Assembly (NCBI GenBank): GCA_903830425.1
Contig: CAIKTR010000112.1
Span: 27,499-91,498, forward strand
DNA: 64,000 nt
Direction of reading: 5' to 3'
Source: an uncultured Opitutia bacterium
GTDB taxonomy: Bacteria; Verrucomicrobiota; Verrucomicrobiia; Opitutales; Opitutaceae
Part shown: piece after piece, positions 29,410 to 39,333 of the stretch
How positions within the stretch are numbered: the stretch's first letter is position 1
How the letters are laid out: each line of letters opens with the position of its first letter
Notes under the pieces: generated by a model
Seen by the model: the letters and a program-made list of their open reading frames with translations, nothing else
Database searches by the model: none
What the model was told of the DNA's origin: nothing
Position numbers and translations under genes: made by a program

Positions 29410-30435
29410 ATGAAAGTCGGCATCATCGGTGCGTCCGGTTACTCGGGCGAAGTCCTGGTCAAGCTCCTCCTCGGCCACCCGCGGGTCACGCTCGCGGCGG
29501 TCACCTCGCGCACCCATGCCGGCCAGCCGCTCGCGACGGTGATGCCGGCCGTGCGGGGCCGCGACCGCGGGCTGAAGTTTGTCGACTCCGACGCCGCGGC
29601 GCTGGCCGCGAGCGACATCGAGCTGTTTTTCCTCGCGCTGCCGCACGGCGCCGCCGCCACGTTCGCCCGGGCCCTGGTGCCCGCCGGCAAGCGCGTGATC
29701 GACCTCAGCGCCGACTTCCGCATCGCGGACCTCGCCACCTACCAGCACTACTACGGGGCCCACGCGGCGCCCGAGCTGCTCCCGCAGGCCCGCTTCGTGC
29801 TGCCCGAGCTGACGGCCCCGGCCTGGCGCCAGGAGGTGAAGCTGGTGGCGGCGCCCGGCTGCTACCCCACGAGCGTGCTGGTGCCGCTGGTGCCGCTGCT
29901 GCGGGCCGGCCTGGTCACGCGCGAGCACATCGTGGTCAACGCCTACAGCGGCGTCACCGGCGCCGGCCGGAAGCTGGAGGAGGCCTACCTGTACGCGGAG
30001 CGCGCCGAGAGCACCAAGGCCTACGGCCTGGTGAAGCACCGGCACCTCGCGGAGATCGAGGAGCAGCTGGCGCTGCACACCGGCGCCCCGACCTGCCTCC
30101 AGTTCAACCCGCACCTCGCGCCGATGCGCCGGGGCATCGCCACCACCATCACCGTGCCCGCCGCGCCCGGCGCGACGATCGCGCAGCTCTACGCCGCCTG
30201 GCGGGCGGCCTACGCCGGCGCGGCGTTTGTGCAGCTGCTGCCCACCGGGGAGACCCCGGACACGGCGCATGTCGTGGGCACGAACCGGATCGACCTGTCC
30301 GCCGTGCACGACCCGCGGACCGGCAACTTCATCCTCACCTCGGCCGAGGACAACCTGATGAAGGGCGCCAGCGGCCAGGCGGTCCAGATCATGAACCTCT
30401 GGTGCGGCTTTCCCGAGACCGACGGCCTCGGGTGA
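29410..30435 (+). CDS. argC: N-acetyl-gamma-glutamyl-phosphate reductase
   Basis: 341 residues. It catalyses the NADPH-dependent reduction of acetylglutamyl phosphate, the third step to ornithine. The Rossmann motif VGIIGASGYSGEVLVKLLL opens the protein, and the catalytic Cys151 lies in AAPGCYPTS. LSADFRIAD and YSGVTGAGRK are further family marks. Met at 29410 was preferred since the upstream extension from a non-AUG codon lacks family similarity. It is the first gene of the arginine block; the homospermidine synthase gene follows 141 bases later on the same strand. Confidence 0.96.
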   Translation: MKVGIIGASGYSGEVLVKLLLGHPRVTLAAVTSRTHAGQPLATVMPAVRGRDRGLKFVDSDAAALAASDIELFFLALPHGAAATFARALVPAGKRVIDLSADFRIADLATYQHYYGAHAAPELLPQARFVLPELTAPAWRQEVKLVAAPGCYPTSVLVPLVPLLRAGLVTREHIVVNAYSGVTGAGRKLEEAYLYAERAESTKAYGLVKHRHLAEIEEQLALHTGAPTCLQFNPHLAPMRRGIATTITVPAAPGATIAQLYAAWRAAYAGAAFVQLLPTGETPDTAHVVGTNRIDLSAVHDPRTGNFILTSAEDNLMKGASGQAVQIMNLWCGFPETDGLG

Positions 30436-30576
30436 GGCCCGGCCGCCGGCGCGGAAAAACTCTTGTCACGGCGCGCGCCGGTCGCGCAGAGTTCGCCCTC
30501 CAGCGTCAGACGTGGCGGCCCTCCATCCCGGGCCGTTGCCCCCTCCGCCCCGCCTGACGCCCCAGCCCCTGCCATC

Positions 30577-32028
30577 ATGATCGAATTCAAAAACAAAATC
30601 CTCTTCGTCGGTTACGGCGCCGTGGCCGAGTGCACGCTGCCGATCCTCTTCAAGCACCTCCAGGTGCCGGCGAAAAACGTCACGGTGATGGACTTCGAGA
30701 ACCGCACCGCCAAGCTCAAGCCGTGGACGGCGAAGGGCGTGCGCTTCGTGCGCGACCGCGTGACCGAGGAGAACATGGGCCGGCTGCTGGCCAAGCACGT
30801 GGGCGCGGGCGACCTCCTGATCGACCTGGCCTGGAACATCGACGCGCTCGAGATCCTCCAGTGGTGCCGCGACCACGGCGTGATGTACATCAACACCTCG
30901 ACCGAGCTGTGGGATCCGTACAAGAGCGGGTCGCACCCGACGGAGAAGACCCTCTATTGGCGCCACATGAACCTGCGCAAGCTGACGGCGAAGTGGAAGA
31001 CCCCGGGCGCGACGGCGGTCATCGAGCACGGCGCCAACCCCGGGCTCATCTCCCATTTCGTCAAGCAGGGCCTGGTCGACATCGGCCGGAAGCTCATCGC
31101 CGACAAGCGCGCCAAGGGCCGCGCCGCGGAAACCATCGCCGAGCTCAGCCGCACCGGCCAGTTCAACCACCTCGCCCGCGCCCTCGGGGTCAAGGTCATC
31201 CACTGCTCCGAGCGCGACACGCAGATCACCGACCGGCCGAAGCAGGTGGACGAGTTCGTCAACACCTGGAGCATCGAGGGCTTCCGCGAGGAAGGCACCA
31301 CGACCTCCGAGCTGGGCTGGGGCACGCACGAGAAGCAGCTGCCGCAGTACGCCTTCCAGCACAAGAGCGGCCCGAAGAACCAGATCTGCATCGCGCGCAT
31401 GGGCATCAACACCTGGGTCCGCTCCTGGGTGCCGAACTGGGACATCCAGGGCATGGTCGTCCGCCACGGCGAGGCGTTCACCATCTCCGACAAGCTCACC
31501 GTCTGGCAGAAGGGCAAGGCCGTCTACCGCCCGACGATGCACTACGCCTACTGCCCCTGCGACGAGGCCATCGCCTCGCTCAACGAGATGCGCGGCTACA
31601 ACTACAAGCTGAACGTCAACCAGCGCATCATGAACGACGAGATCACCAGCGGCGCGGATGTGCTCGGCGCGCTGATCATGGGCCACCCCTACAACTCGTG
31701 GTGGGTCGGCAGCGACCTCAGCATCGAGGAGTCCCGCCGCCTCGTGCCGCACCAGAACGCGACCACCATGCAGGTGGCGATCTCGGTCGTGGCCGCCTCC
31801 ATGTGGATGATCCAGCACCCGCTCGAGGGCGTCCGCGTGCCCGACGAGCTCCCGCACGACTTCATCCTCAAGGTGGCCAAGCCCTACCTCGGCAAGTGGA
31901 TCTCGAAGCCGTACGACTGGACCCCGCTGAAGAACCGCGACACGACCTTCGACGCCCACGCCAAGCCCGACCTCGACCGGAAGGATCCCTGGCAGTTCAA
32001 GAACTTCCTGATCTCCGACGCCGGGTAA
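30577..32028 (+). CDS. hss: homospermidine synthase (saccharopine dehydrogenase-like family)
   Basis: 483 residues, close to known bacterial homospermidine synthases (about 477). The enzyme condenses two putrescines (or putrescine and spermidine) to homospermidine with NAD+ as a catalytic hydride carrier. The Rossmann segment is ILFVGYGAVAECTLPILFKH. The IHCSERDTQ motif contains Glu212, which should match the active-site Glu near position 210 of the Blastochloris viridis enzyme (from memory). The family also includes carboxynorspermidine synthase, which is shorter (about 400 residues) and pairs with a different decarboxylase. The ornithine decarboxylase gene starts 11 bases downstream, strongly supporting the polyamine role. 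Confidence 0.88.
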   Translation: MIEFKNKILFVGYGAVAECTLPILFKHLQVPAKNVTVMDFENRTAKLKPWTAKGVRFVRDRVTEENMGRLLAKHVGAGDLLIDLAWNIDALEILQWCRDHGVMYINTSTELWDPYKSGSHPTEKTLYWRHMNLRKLTAKWKTPGATAVIEHGANPGLISHFVKQGLVDIGRKLIADKRAKGRAAETIAELSRTGQFNHLARALGVKVIHCSERDTQITDRPKQVDEFVNTWSIEGFREEGTTTSELGWGTHEKQLPQYAFQHKSGPKNQICIARMGINTWVRSWVPNWDIQGMVVRHGEAFTISDKLTVWQKGKAVYRPTMHYAYCPCDEAIASLNEMRGYNYKLNVNQRIMNDEITSGADVLGALIMGHPYNSWWVGSDLSIEESRRLVPHQNATTMQVAISVVAASMWMIQHPLEGVRVPDELPHDFILKVAKPYLGKWISKPYDWTPLKNRDTTFDAHAKPDLDRKDPWQFKNFLISDAG

Positions 32029-32039
32029 GGCCTCCCCCG

Positions 32040-33179
32040 ATGATCACGCCGCGCGCGCTGCAGAAACTGGCGAAACAACACGGCACCCCGCTGTTCGTCA
32101 TCGACCATGACGAGCTGCGGAAAAACTACCGCCAGTTCCGCAAGCATCTGCCGCGCGTGCAGGTCTACTTCGCCGTCAAGGCGAACTCCGACCCCGCCAT
32201 CGTCCGCACGCTCTACAAGGAGGGCGCCAGCTTCGACGTCGCCTCGCTGCCGGAGTTCAAGCTCGTCCACGAGAACATCAAGCACCTGCCGGCGAAGCAG
32301 CGGCAGGACTGGATCTGGGACAAGATCATCTACGCCAACCCGACCAAGCCGGCCGACACGCTGGAGCAGCTGAACAAGTACAAGCCGCTGGTCACCTTCG
32401 ACAGCTTCGAGGAGATCAAGAAGATCCAGCGGCACGCGCCCAACGCCGGGCTGGCGCTCCGCCTGCAGGTGCCGAACACCGGCGCGATGGTCGAGCTCTC
32501 GTCCAAGTTCGGCGCGGCGCCGGGCGAGGCGGTGGACATGATCCTCGCGGCCGACCGGGCCGGCCTCACGGTCGAGGGCATCAGCTTCCACGTCGGCAGC
32601 CAGACGACCAACTTCCAGAACTACGTCCAGGCGCTGAACCTGACCGCGGGCGTCTTCAAGGAGGCGAAGGACCGCGGCTACACCAAGATGAACCTGATCG
32701 ACATCGGCGGCGGCTTTCCCGCGCCCTACGATGCGAGCGTGCGGCCGTTCCCCGAGCTTGCGAAGGTCATCAACACCGAGATCGACCGGCTGTTCCCGCC
32801 GGACATCCAGATCCTCGCCGAGCCCGGCCGCTTCCTGGTGGCCTCGGCGGGCTACGCGGTCTCGAAGGTCATCGGCAAGGCGGTGCGCGGCGGCAAGATG
32901 TGCTACTACATCAACGACGGCGTCTACCACACCTACTCCGGCGTGATTTTTGACCACTGCAAATACCCGGTGCGGGCGTTCAAGTCCGGCCCGACGCAGC
33001 TCTGCTCCGTCTTCGGTCCGACCTGCGACGCGCTCGACGTGGTCTCGATGGCGGAAAACCTGCCGGACCTCGAGCGGGACGATTTGGTCTACAGCGTGAA
33101 CATCGGCGCCTACAGCCACGCCTCGGCGACCTACTTCAACGGCTTCCCGCCGGCGACGGTCGCCCACGTGAACCAGTAG
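32040..33179 (+). CDS. ornithine (or lysine/ornithine) decarboxylase, PLP fold type III
   Basis: 379 residues of the group IV (eukaryotic-type) decarboxylases. Lys47 in YFAVKANSDP forms the PLP Schiff base, IDIGGGFP binds the phosphate, LAEPGRFLVASAG is the family signature, and Cys329 in FGPTCDALD comes from the partner subunit to complete the active site. It removes CO2 from ornithine to give putrescine, the substrate of the homospermidine synthase encoded just upstream. Some relatives also act on lysine; the specificity loop cannot be judged by eye. It ends 28 bases from the convergent argJ. Confidence 0.92.
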   Translation: MITPRALQKLAKQHGTPLFVIDHDELRKNYRQFRKHLPRVQVYFAVKANSDPAIVRTLYKEGASFDVASLPEFKLVHENIKHLPAKQRQDWIWDKIIYANPTKPADTLEQLNKYKPLVTFDSFEEIKKIQRHAPNAGLALRLQVPNTGAMVELSSKFGAAPGEAVDMILAADRAGLTVEGISFHVGSQTTNFQNYVQALNLTAGVFKEAKDRGYTKMNLIDIGGGFPAPYDASVRPFPELAKVINTEIDRLFPPDIQILAEPGRFLVASAGYAVSKVIGKAVRGGKMCYYINDGVYHTYSGVIFDHCKYPVRAFKSGPTQLCSVFGPTCDALDVVSMAENLPDLERDDLVYSVNIGAYSHASATYFNGFPPATVAHVNQ

Positions 33180-33207
33180 GGCTGCCGCCGGCCCCGCCGG
33201 GCCGCCC

Positions 33208-34524
33208 TCAGCTCCGGTAGTCCGCGTTTTCGCTCACGTACTCGTGGGTCAGGTCCCCGCCGAGCACCGTCGCGCTCGCCGCCCCGCCGTCCAGGTCCAC
33301 CCCGATCTCCACGCAGCGCTCGTGCGGCGGGTAGGCGACCGGGGCGGTGAAGACGCCGTCCTTCGGCGGGGCGCTCGCATAGAGCTCGGCGCCGCGCAGG
33401 TGCGCGACCAGCGCGGCCTCCTTCGCGGGATCCAGCTGAAACACGCCCTGGGCGAAGATCTCGCTGCCGCCGAGGGTCAGCCGCAGCCGCGACAGGTCGG
33501 TGGCCGGCGCGTGCGCGCCCACGTGCTTGCCGATGGCCTGGACCAGCCGGCCGACGTTCGGGTCGTTGCCCGCGACGGCGCACTTGAAGAGGGGCGCGTT
33601 GACAATCGCCTTGCCCAGCGCGCGCGCCAGCGCCGTCGTGGCGGCGCGCTGCACCTGCACCCGGATCACGTGGCGCACCCCCTCGCCGTTGCGCACGACG
33701 TCCTCGGCCAGGTCCCGGCAGACCCGCGTGAGCGCCTGCTCAAAGGCGGCCAAATCGGCCAGGGGAACCTTCCCGGAGGACACCAGCGCGACGGTGTCCG
33801 AGGTGCTGGTGTCGCTGTCGACGCTGATGGTGTTGAAGGTCGCGTCCACCGCCCGGTCGAGCATGGCGCGGAGCGCCGCGCGCGGCACGGCGAGGTCGGT
33901 CAGCACATAGACGAGCATGGTGGCCAGGTTGGGCTCGATCATGCCCGCCCCCTTCGCGATGCCCACGAGGCGGCCGCCCCCGAGCTCGGCGCTGCGGATC
34001 TTCGGGTACAGGTCCGTGGTCACGATGCCCTCGGCGGCCGGCAGGATCGACCCGCCGGCGAGCGACCCGACGGCCCGGGGCAGCGCCCCGAGCATGGCCT
34101 CCACCGGCAGGCCCCAGCCGATGACCCCGGTCGAGCTGGGCAGGACCTGGCCGGCCTCCAGCCCGAGCAGGCGCGCGGTCGCGGCGCAGATCTGCTCGGA
34201 CGCCGCCACGCCGTCCGGGGCGCAGACGTTCGAGACCTTGTTGTTCACCAGGATCGCGCCGAGCGTCGGCTCCGCGAGCCGGCGGCGGCCGATCACGACC
34301 GGCGCCCCGGGCAGCGCGTTGCGCGTGAAGACCACGGCGAAGTCCGGGGTCGGCGCGTCGAGCGCGAGCAGCGTGAGCGTCATCTGCGCCGGCTTGGGCG
34401 CCTCGCGCGGGGTGAACTCGAGCCGCGCGGTGCCGACGCGGAAACCGGCGGGCAGCGCGGCCTGCGACGTCAGCCAGGCGTGGTGCGCGTCGCGGGAGGC
34501 AAAGGTGAGTTGGGTGCTGGACAC
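33208..34524 (-). CDS. argJ: bifunctional glutamate N-acetyltransferase / ornithine acetyltransferase
   Basis: 438 residues starting with GTG. ArgJ recycles the acetyl group from acetylornithine to glutamate, completing the cyclic arginine pathway. The precursor cleaves itself before Thr202 (EPNLATMLVYVLTD), which becomes the nucleophile. NGEGVRHVIRVQVQRA and the C-terminal HEYVSENADYRS are conserved. It is the only arginine gene here on the minus strand, facing away from argB with a 202-base gap, so the block is not one operon. Whether it can also use acetyl-CoA (bifunctional form) is not certain from sequence; no argA is seen in the window. Confidence 0.95.
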   Translation of the reverse strand: MSSTQLTFASRDAHHAWLTSQAALPAGFRVGTARLEFTPREAPKPAQMTLTLLALDAPTPDFAVVFTRNALPGAPVVIGRRRLAEPTLGAILVNNKVSNVCAPDGVAASEQICAATARLLGLEAGQVLPSSTGVIGWGLPVEAMLGALPRAVGSLAGGSILPAAEGIVTTDLYPKIRSAELGGGRLVGIAKGAGMIEPNLATMLVYVLTDLAVPRAALRAMLDRAVDATFNTISVDSDTSTSDTVALVSSGKVPLADLAAFEQALTRVCRDLAEDVVRNGEGVRHVIRVQVQRAATTALARALGKAIVNAPLFKCAVAGNDPNVGRLVQAIGKHVGAHAPATDLSRLRLTLGGSEIFAQGVFQLDPAKEAALVAHLRGAELYASAPPKDGVFTAPVAYPPHERCVEIGVDLDGGAASATVLGGDLTHEYVSENADYRS

Positions 34525-34726
34525 GCGAAAGCAGTGTGCGCGCGGCGCGCCGGAGTGAAGTAGATTTTCACGGGGCCCGGCGGCCCGGGCGGCGCGCGGC
34601 GAAAAATTTTTGTGGAAATGCGCGGCGGGTGTGCCTTATTTCATCCCCTCCCTCACCCCCTCCCGTGCCTGCCGACTCCTGCTCCCTCCTCCTTGCCGCG
34701 GCCCCGGGCCGCGCGCTTTAACCGCG

Positions 34727-35608
34727 ATGAACGTCGCTGAAGTCACGGCCAAGGCCGAGGTGCTCATCGAGGCGCTGCCCTACATCCAGGATTTCCGGGG
34801 CTCCACCTTCGTCGTGAAATACGGCGGGAGCTTCATGGACGACCCCGACCCGGTCGCCCGGACCCGCGTCGCCTACGACCTCGCCTTCCTCGCGGCCGCC
34901 GGGATCAACGTCGTCGTCGTGCACGGCGGCGGCAAGGCCATCACCCGGGCGATGGAGTCCTCCGGCCTCAAGGCCAGGTTCGTCAACGGCATGCGCGTGA
35001 CCGACGAGGCCACCATCGCCGTCGTGAAGCAGACCCTCGACGAAATCGTCAACAAGGACGTCTGCGACGCCATCCTCACCGCCCAGGGCCGGCCGAAGGG
35101 CCTGCCGGGCGACACGGTGCTGGTCTGCCAGAAGCTCGTCGTCGACGACGACGGCAACGCGGTTGACCTCGGCTACGTCGGCGACGTGACGGAGGTGAAG
35201 GTGAAGCTGATCAAGAAGGAGATTGCCGACGGCTTCATGCCGGTGATCTCGCCGGTGGCCGAGGGCCTGGACGGCAAGCCCTACAACGTGAACGCCGACC
35301 TGGTGGCGGGCCGGGTCGCGAGCGCGCTGCGGGCGCGCCGGCTGGTCTACATGAGCGACGTGCCCGGCCTGCTGGCCGATCCGGCGGACCCGACCTCGCT
35401 GATTTCCACCCTCAAGACCAGCCAGGTCGACGACCTGAAGAAGCGCGGGGTCATCGACAAGGGCATGCGCCCGAAGGTGCTGAGCGCGATGCGCGCGCTC
35501 CAGGAGGGCGTGCAGCGCGTGCATTTCATCGACGGCCGCCTGCCGCACAGCCTCCTGCTGGAGATCTTCACCAACCGCGGCATCGGCACCGAGATCGTCC
35601 AGGGCTGA
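34727..35608 (+). CDS. argB: acetylglutamate kinase
   Basis: 293 residues of the amino-acid kinase family. It phosphorylates N-acetylglutamate, the second step to ornithine and often the point of arginine feedback. The motifs are [12 protein letters not shown] (ATP phosphate binding), [15 protein letters not shown] (acetylglutamate binding) and [15 protein letters not shown]. The long N-terminal helix ([20 protein letters not shown]) is of the type found in hexameric, arginine-inhibited enzymes, so feedback control is likely (inference). It is followed at 110 bases by argD on the same strand. Confidence 0.96.
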   Translation: MNVAEVTAKAEVLIEALPYIQDFRGSTFVVKYGGSFMDDPDPVARTRVAYDLAFLAAAGINVVVVHGGGKAITRAMESSGLKARFVNGMRVTDEATIAVVKQTLDEIVNKDVCDAILTAQGRPKGLPGDTVLVCQKLVVDDDGNAVDLGYVGDVTEVKVKLIKKEIADGFMPVISPVAEGLDGKPYNVNADLVAGRVASALRARRLVYMSDVPGLLADPADPTSLISTLKTSQVDDLKKRGVIDKGMRPKVLSAMRALQEGVQRVHFIDGRLPHSLLLEIFTNRGIGTEIVQG

Positions 35609-35718
35609 GGACCCCGCCCCGCGCCGCCGCCTCCCGGGCGCGCCGGGCCGCCGGCCCCGCCCACCGGACCCTTTCCTTTGTCCCGCCCGCCCGATTGCCT
35701 GCCGCCAGCCTCCCTGCC

Positions 35719-36933
35719 ATGAACCCACCCGCCATCGTTCGCACCCGCACCGCCGAGCTCTACGACGCCCACGTGCTGAAGAATTATGCCCGCGCCGCGC
35801 TGACGCTGGTGCGGGGCCAGGGCGCGCAGGTCTGGGACGACGCGGGCCGCGCCTATCTGGATTTCACGTCGGGGATCGCGGTGAGCTCCCTCGGGCACTG
35901 CCACCCGCACTGGGTCGAGGCCATCCGGCGCCAGGCCGGCGAGCTCAACCACGTCAGCAACCTCTTCCGCCACCCCAACCAGGGCGAGCTCGCCCGCCGG
36001 ATCGTGCAGCGCGCGGGCCCGGGGCGGGTGTTTTTCTGCAACAGCGGCGGCGAGGCCGACGAGGCCCTGATCAAGCTCACCCGGCTGCACGGCCTGGCGA
36101 AGAGCGGGGTGGAGGGGAAATGCCTCAAGGTCATCTGCGCCCAGAACGCCTTTCATGGCCGCATGTTCGGCGGCATGAGCGCGACGCCGCAGGAGAAGAT
36201 CCAGAAGGGGTTTCGCCCGCTGGTGCCCGGCTTTGTCTTTGGCGAGCTGAACAACCTGGCGAGCTTTGCGGCCCTGATCGACGACGACACGACGGCGATC
36301 CTGGTGGAGACGATCCAGGGCGAGGCCGGCATCAACCCCTGCACGCCGGAGTTCCTGCAGGGGCTGCGCCGGCTGTGCGACCAGCACCACCTGCTGCTGC
36401 TGCTCGACGAGGTGCAGTGCGGGGTGGGGCGGACGGGCAAGTTCTACGCGTTCGAGCACGCCGGCGTGATCCCCGACGGCATCGCCATGGCCAAGGGCCT
36501 GGGCGGCGGCTTTCCCATCGGCGCGATCTGGATCCGCGACCGCTTCGCGGATCTGTTTCAGCCGGGCAGCCACGGGACCACCTTCGGCGGCACCCCGCTG
36601 GCCTGCGCGGCGGGCCTGGCGGTGCTCGACGTCATGGAACGGGAGCACCTGCTGGAAGCCGTGACCGTCCACAGCGGCCCGTGGATCGCGGCGCTCACCG
36701 GGTTGATCCAGGAGTTTCCGCGCCAGGTGGTGGCGGTCCGGGGCAAGGGATACCTTGTGGGCCTGCAGCTGGCGTCCGATCCGGCGCCCTACGTCGCGGC
36801 CCTGCGGGAAAAGGGACTGCTGGTCGTGAGCGCGGGCGGCAATGTCATCCGGGTGCTTCCGCCCCTGGTCGCCACGCCCGAGGAACTGGCCCAGTCGGTG
36901 GCGATCTTCCGGGCCGTGCTCGCCGCCGCCTGA
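35719..36933 (+). CDS. argD: acetylornithine aminotransferase
   Basis: 404 residues, class III aminotransferase. It converts acetylglutamate semialdehyde and glutamate to acetylornithine. PLP is held by Lys259 (IAMAKGLGGGFP), and LLLLDEVQCGVGRTGKF is the class signature with the cofactor Asp. The N-terminal LDFTSGIAVSSLGHCHP and FFCNSGGEADEALIKL fit ArgD. Many ArgD proteins also act in lysine synthesis (succinyldiaminopimelate), which cannot be excluded. The start at 35719 was chosen over an upstream in-frame codon since it gives the usual N-terminus length. argF follows 72 bases later. Confidence 0.94.
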   Translation: MNPPAIVRTRTAELYDAHVLKNYARAALTLVRGQGAQVWDDAGRAYLDFTSGIAVSSLGHCHPHWVEAIRRQAGELNHVSNLFRHPNQGELARRIVQRAGPGRVFFCNSGGEADEALIKLTRLHGLAKSGVEGKCLKVICAQNAFHGRMFGGMSATPQEKIQKGFRPLVPGFVFGELNNLASFAALIDDDTTAILVETIQGEAGINPCTPEFLQGLRRLCDQHHLLLLLDEVQCGVGRTGKFYAFEHAGVIPDGIAMAKGLGGGFPIGAIWIRDRFADLFQPGSHGTTFGGTPLACAAGLAVLDVMEREHLLEAVTVHSGPWIAALTGLIQEFPRQVVAVRGKGYLVGLQLASDPAPYVAALREKGLLVVSAGGNVIRVLPPLVATPEELAQSVAIFRAVLAAA

Positions 36934-37005
36934 GGCCGCCCGCCGGGGGTCAAATTTTCGCTGGTGCCCGGGAGGGGCGTCCGTTTAACGTCACCCTTTT
37001 CCCAG

Positions 37006-37953
37006 ATGAAGCACTTCCTCAAAGAGACCGACTGCACGTCCGCTGAGCTGTCCGAGGTGTTTGCGCAGGCCCGGGAATTCAAGGCCACGCGGGGCCGCGC
37101 GACGCCGGCGGTGCTGGCTGGGCAGACGTGGGCGCTCCTCTTTTCCAAGTCGAGCACCCGGACCCGGGTCTCGTTCGAGGTCGGCATCCACGAGCTGGGC
37201 GGCAACCCGCTGTTCCTCAACCGGAACGACCTCCAGCTCGGCCGGGGCGAGTCGGTGGAGGACACCGCGCGGGTGCTCTCGCGCTTCGTCCACGGTCTCA
37301 TCGTGCGCACCCACGAGCACAGCGATGTGCAGCGGCTGGCCGCCGCCGCCAGCGTCCCGGTGGTCAACGCGCTCACCGACTTTCTGCATCCCTGCCAGAT
37401 CTACTCGGACGCGTTCACCGCGGCCGAGCGCTGGGCCGGCCCGGGCGGCGACCTGGTGGGCTCCCTCCGGGGCCGCAAGGTCGCCTATCTGGGCGACACC
37501 AGCTTCAACATGGCCAACTCGTGGATCCTCGGCGCCAGCCTGTTCGGCATGAAGCTGGCGCTGGCCGGGCCCCCGGAGTACGCGCCGGGTCCGGCCATCC
37601 GGGCGCAGCTGGCGGCCGAGGGGCGCGCGGCCGACTACCATTTCACCACCGATCCGGTGGCCGCCGTGCGCGACGCTGACATCGTCTACACGGACGTCTG
37701 GGCCAGCATGGGCCAGGAGGACGAGGCGGCGGAGCGCCTGGCGCGGATGCGGCCGTATGCCGCGACGGCGCAGCTTTTTGCCGCCGCGCGTCCCGACGCG
37801 CTCTTCATGCACTGCCTGCCCGCCCACCCGGGCGAGGAAGTGGAGCAGGCGGTGCTGGACAACCCGCGCTCGGTGGTCTTCGACCAGGCCGAGAACCGCC
37901 TCCACATGCAGAAGGCGCTCCTCGCCCAGCTGGCGAAGAGCGCCCGGCGGTGA
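37006..37953 (+). CDS. argF: ornithine carbamoyltransferase
   Basis: 315 residues. It forms citrulline from ornithine and carbamoyl phosphate. The carbamoyl-phosphate loop FSKSSTRTRVSFE, the middle segment LTDFLHPCQIYSD and the ornithine-binding FMHCLPAHPGEEV are all intact. The start MKHFLKETDC was taken over an upstream GTG. It competes with the ornithine decarboxylase of the same locus for ornithine. The carB gene that would supply carbamoyl phosphate lies about 20 kb downstream. argG follows after 110 bases. Confidence 0.96.
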   Translation: MKHFLKETDCTSAELSEVFAQAREFKATRGRATPAVLAGQTWALLFSKSSTRTRVSFEVGIHELGGNPLFLNRNDLQLGRGESVEDTARVLSRFVHGLIVRTHEHSDVQRLAAAASVPVVNALTDFLHPCQIYSDAFTAAERWAGPGGDLVGSLRGRKVAYLGDTSFNMANSWILGASLFGMKLALAGPPEYAPGPAIRAQLAAEGRAADYHFTTDPVAAVRDADIVYTDVWASMGQEDEAAERLARMRPYAATAQLFAAARPDALFMHCLPAHPGEEVEQAVLDNPRSVVFDQAENRLHMQKALLAQLAKSARR

Positions 37954-38063
37954 GGTCCGCCGCGGGTGGCGCGGCCTGAGGGGCCCGGGGGAGGCGCGGC
38001 CGAGCGCCGGCCCCGGATTGGATTTGCGCCCGGCGCCCGGCGGCCTTCATCTTACGATTCTCC

Positions 38064-39290
38064 ATGAAAATCGTCCTTGCCTACTCGGGTGGCCTCGACA
38101 CGTCCGTCATCGTCAAGTGGCTCCGCGAAACCTACGACGCGGAAATCGTCACTTTTGCCGCCGACATCGGCCAGGAGGAGGAGCTGAAGGGGCTGCCCCA
38201 GAAGGCCCGCCGGACCGGGGCGTCCAAGCACTACACCCTCGACCTGGTCGAGGAGTTTGCGCGCGACTTCATCTACCCGATGATCCGCGCCAACGCGATC
38301 TACGAGGGCCAGTACTACCTGGGCACCTCGATCGCCCGCCCGCTGATCGCGAAGGCCCAGGTGGCGATCGCGGCCAAGGAAAAGGCGGACACGGTGGCGC
38401 ACGGCGCCACCGGCAAGGGCAACGACCAGTGCCGCTTTGAGCTGACCTACATGGCGCTCAACCCCCGCCTGCAGATCCTGGCGCCGTGGAAGCTGGAGGC
38501 CTTCCGCCAGGAGTTCCCCGGCCGGGCCGAGATGATCGCCTACTGCACGGAGCACCGGATCCCCGTCGAGGCCTCGCTCAAGAAGCCGTATTCGATGGAC
38601 CGCAACCTCCTGCACATCTCCTACGAGGCCGGCATCCTCGAGGACCCGTGGTTCGACCCCACCACCCCGGAGAACAAGGGCATGTTCAAGCTCTCCGTCT
38701 CGCCCGAGGACGCCCCCAACAAGGCGGAGTACGTCGAGCTCGATTTCGTGCAGGGCAACTGCGTCCGCGTGAACGGCCAGAAGCTCTCGCCCGCCGGCGT
38801 GCTCAAGACCCTGAACCGGCTGGGCGGCAAGCACGGCATCGGCCGCGTCGACCTGGTCGAGAACCGCTTTGTCGGCATGAAGAGCCGCGGGGTCTACGAG
38901 ACCCCGGGCGGCACGATCCTGATGCAGGCCCACCGCCAGGTGGAGTCGCTGACGATGGACCGGGAGGTCATGCACCTGCGCGACTCGCTCATCCCGAAGT
39001 ACGCCGAGCTGGTCTACTACGGCTTCTGGTTCGCCCCCGAGCGCGAGGCGCTGCAGGCGCTGGTCGACGAGAGCCAGAAGTACGTCACCGGCACCGTCCG
39101 CCTCAAGCTCTACAAGGGCAACATCATCACCTGCGGCCGCCGGTCGAAGTATTCGCTCTACGACCTGAACATCGCCTCGATGGAGGGCGTGAAGAGCTGG
39201 TACAACCAGACCGACGCGACCGGCTTCATCCGCCTGAACGGCCTCCGCCTCCGCGCGCGCAACCTGGCGCAGGGCGGCCCGAAGGTCTGA
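38064..39290 (+). CDS. argG: argininosuccinate synthase
   Basis: 408 residues. It condenses citrulline and aspartate with ATP. The PP-loop [16 protein letters not shown] is at the N-terminus. The citrulline/aspartate site [14 protein letters not shown] and the later [17 protein letters not shown] are typical. It closes the arginine block; argH (argininosuccinate lyase) is not present in the window. The 3' end faces the convergent mlaD-like gene at 43 bases; the gap can form an imperfect GC stem without a T-run. Confidence 0.97.
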   Translation: MKIVLAYSGGLDTSVIVKWLRETYDAEIVTFAADIGQEEELKGLPQKARRTGASKHYTLDLVEEFARDFIYPMIRANAIYEGQYYLGTSIARPLIAKAQVAIAAKEKADTVAHGATGKGNDQCRFELTYMALNPRLQILAPWKLEAFRQEFPGRAEMIAYCTEHRIPVEASLKKPYSMDRNLLHISYEAGILEDPWFDPTTPENKGMFKLSVSPEDAPNKAEYVELDFVQGNCVRVNGQKLSPAGVLKTLNRLGGKHGIGRVDLVENRFVGMKSRGVYETPGGTILMQAHRQVESLTMDREVMHLRDSLIPKYAELVYYGFWFAPEREALQALVDESQKYVTGTVRLKLYKGNIITCGRRSKYSLYDLNIASMEGVKSWYNQTDATGFIRLNGLRLRARNLAQGGPKV

Positions 39291-39333
39291 GCCGCGAGCG
39301 GGGGCGCTGGGCGCTGGCCCGGCCGCCCCGCGC

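Noticed and set aside
30577..33179. Carboxynorspermidine synthase plus carboxynorspermidine decarboxylase pair
   Set aside because: The 483-residue length, the ERDTQ active-site phrase and the ornithine decarboxylase-type GPTCDALD motif in the partner fit homospermidine synthase with ornithine decarboxylase better.
38018..38058. Possible promoter before argG (TTGGAT/TTGCGC with TACGAT)
   Set aside because: The spacing between -35 and -10 candidates is too long for a sigma-70 promoter; not strong enough to list.
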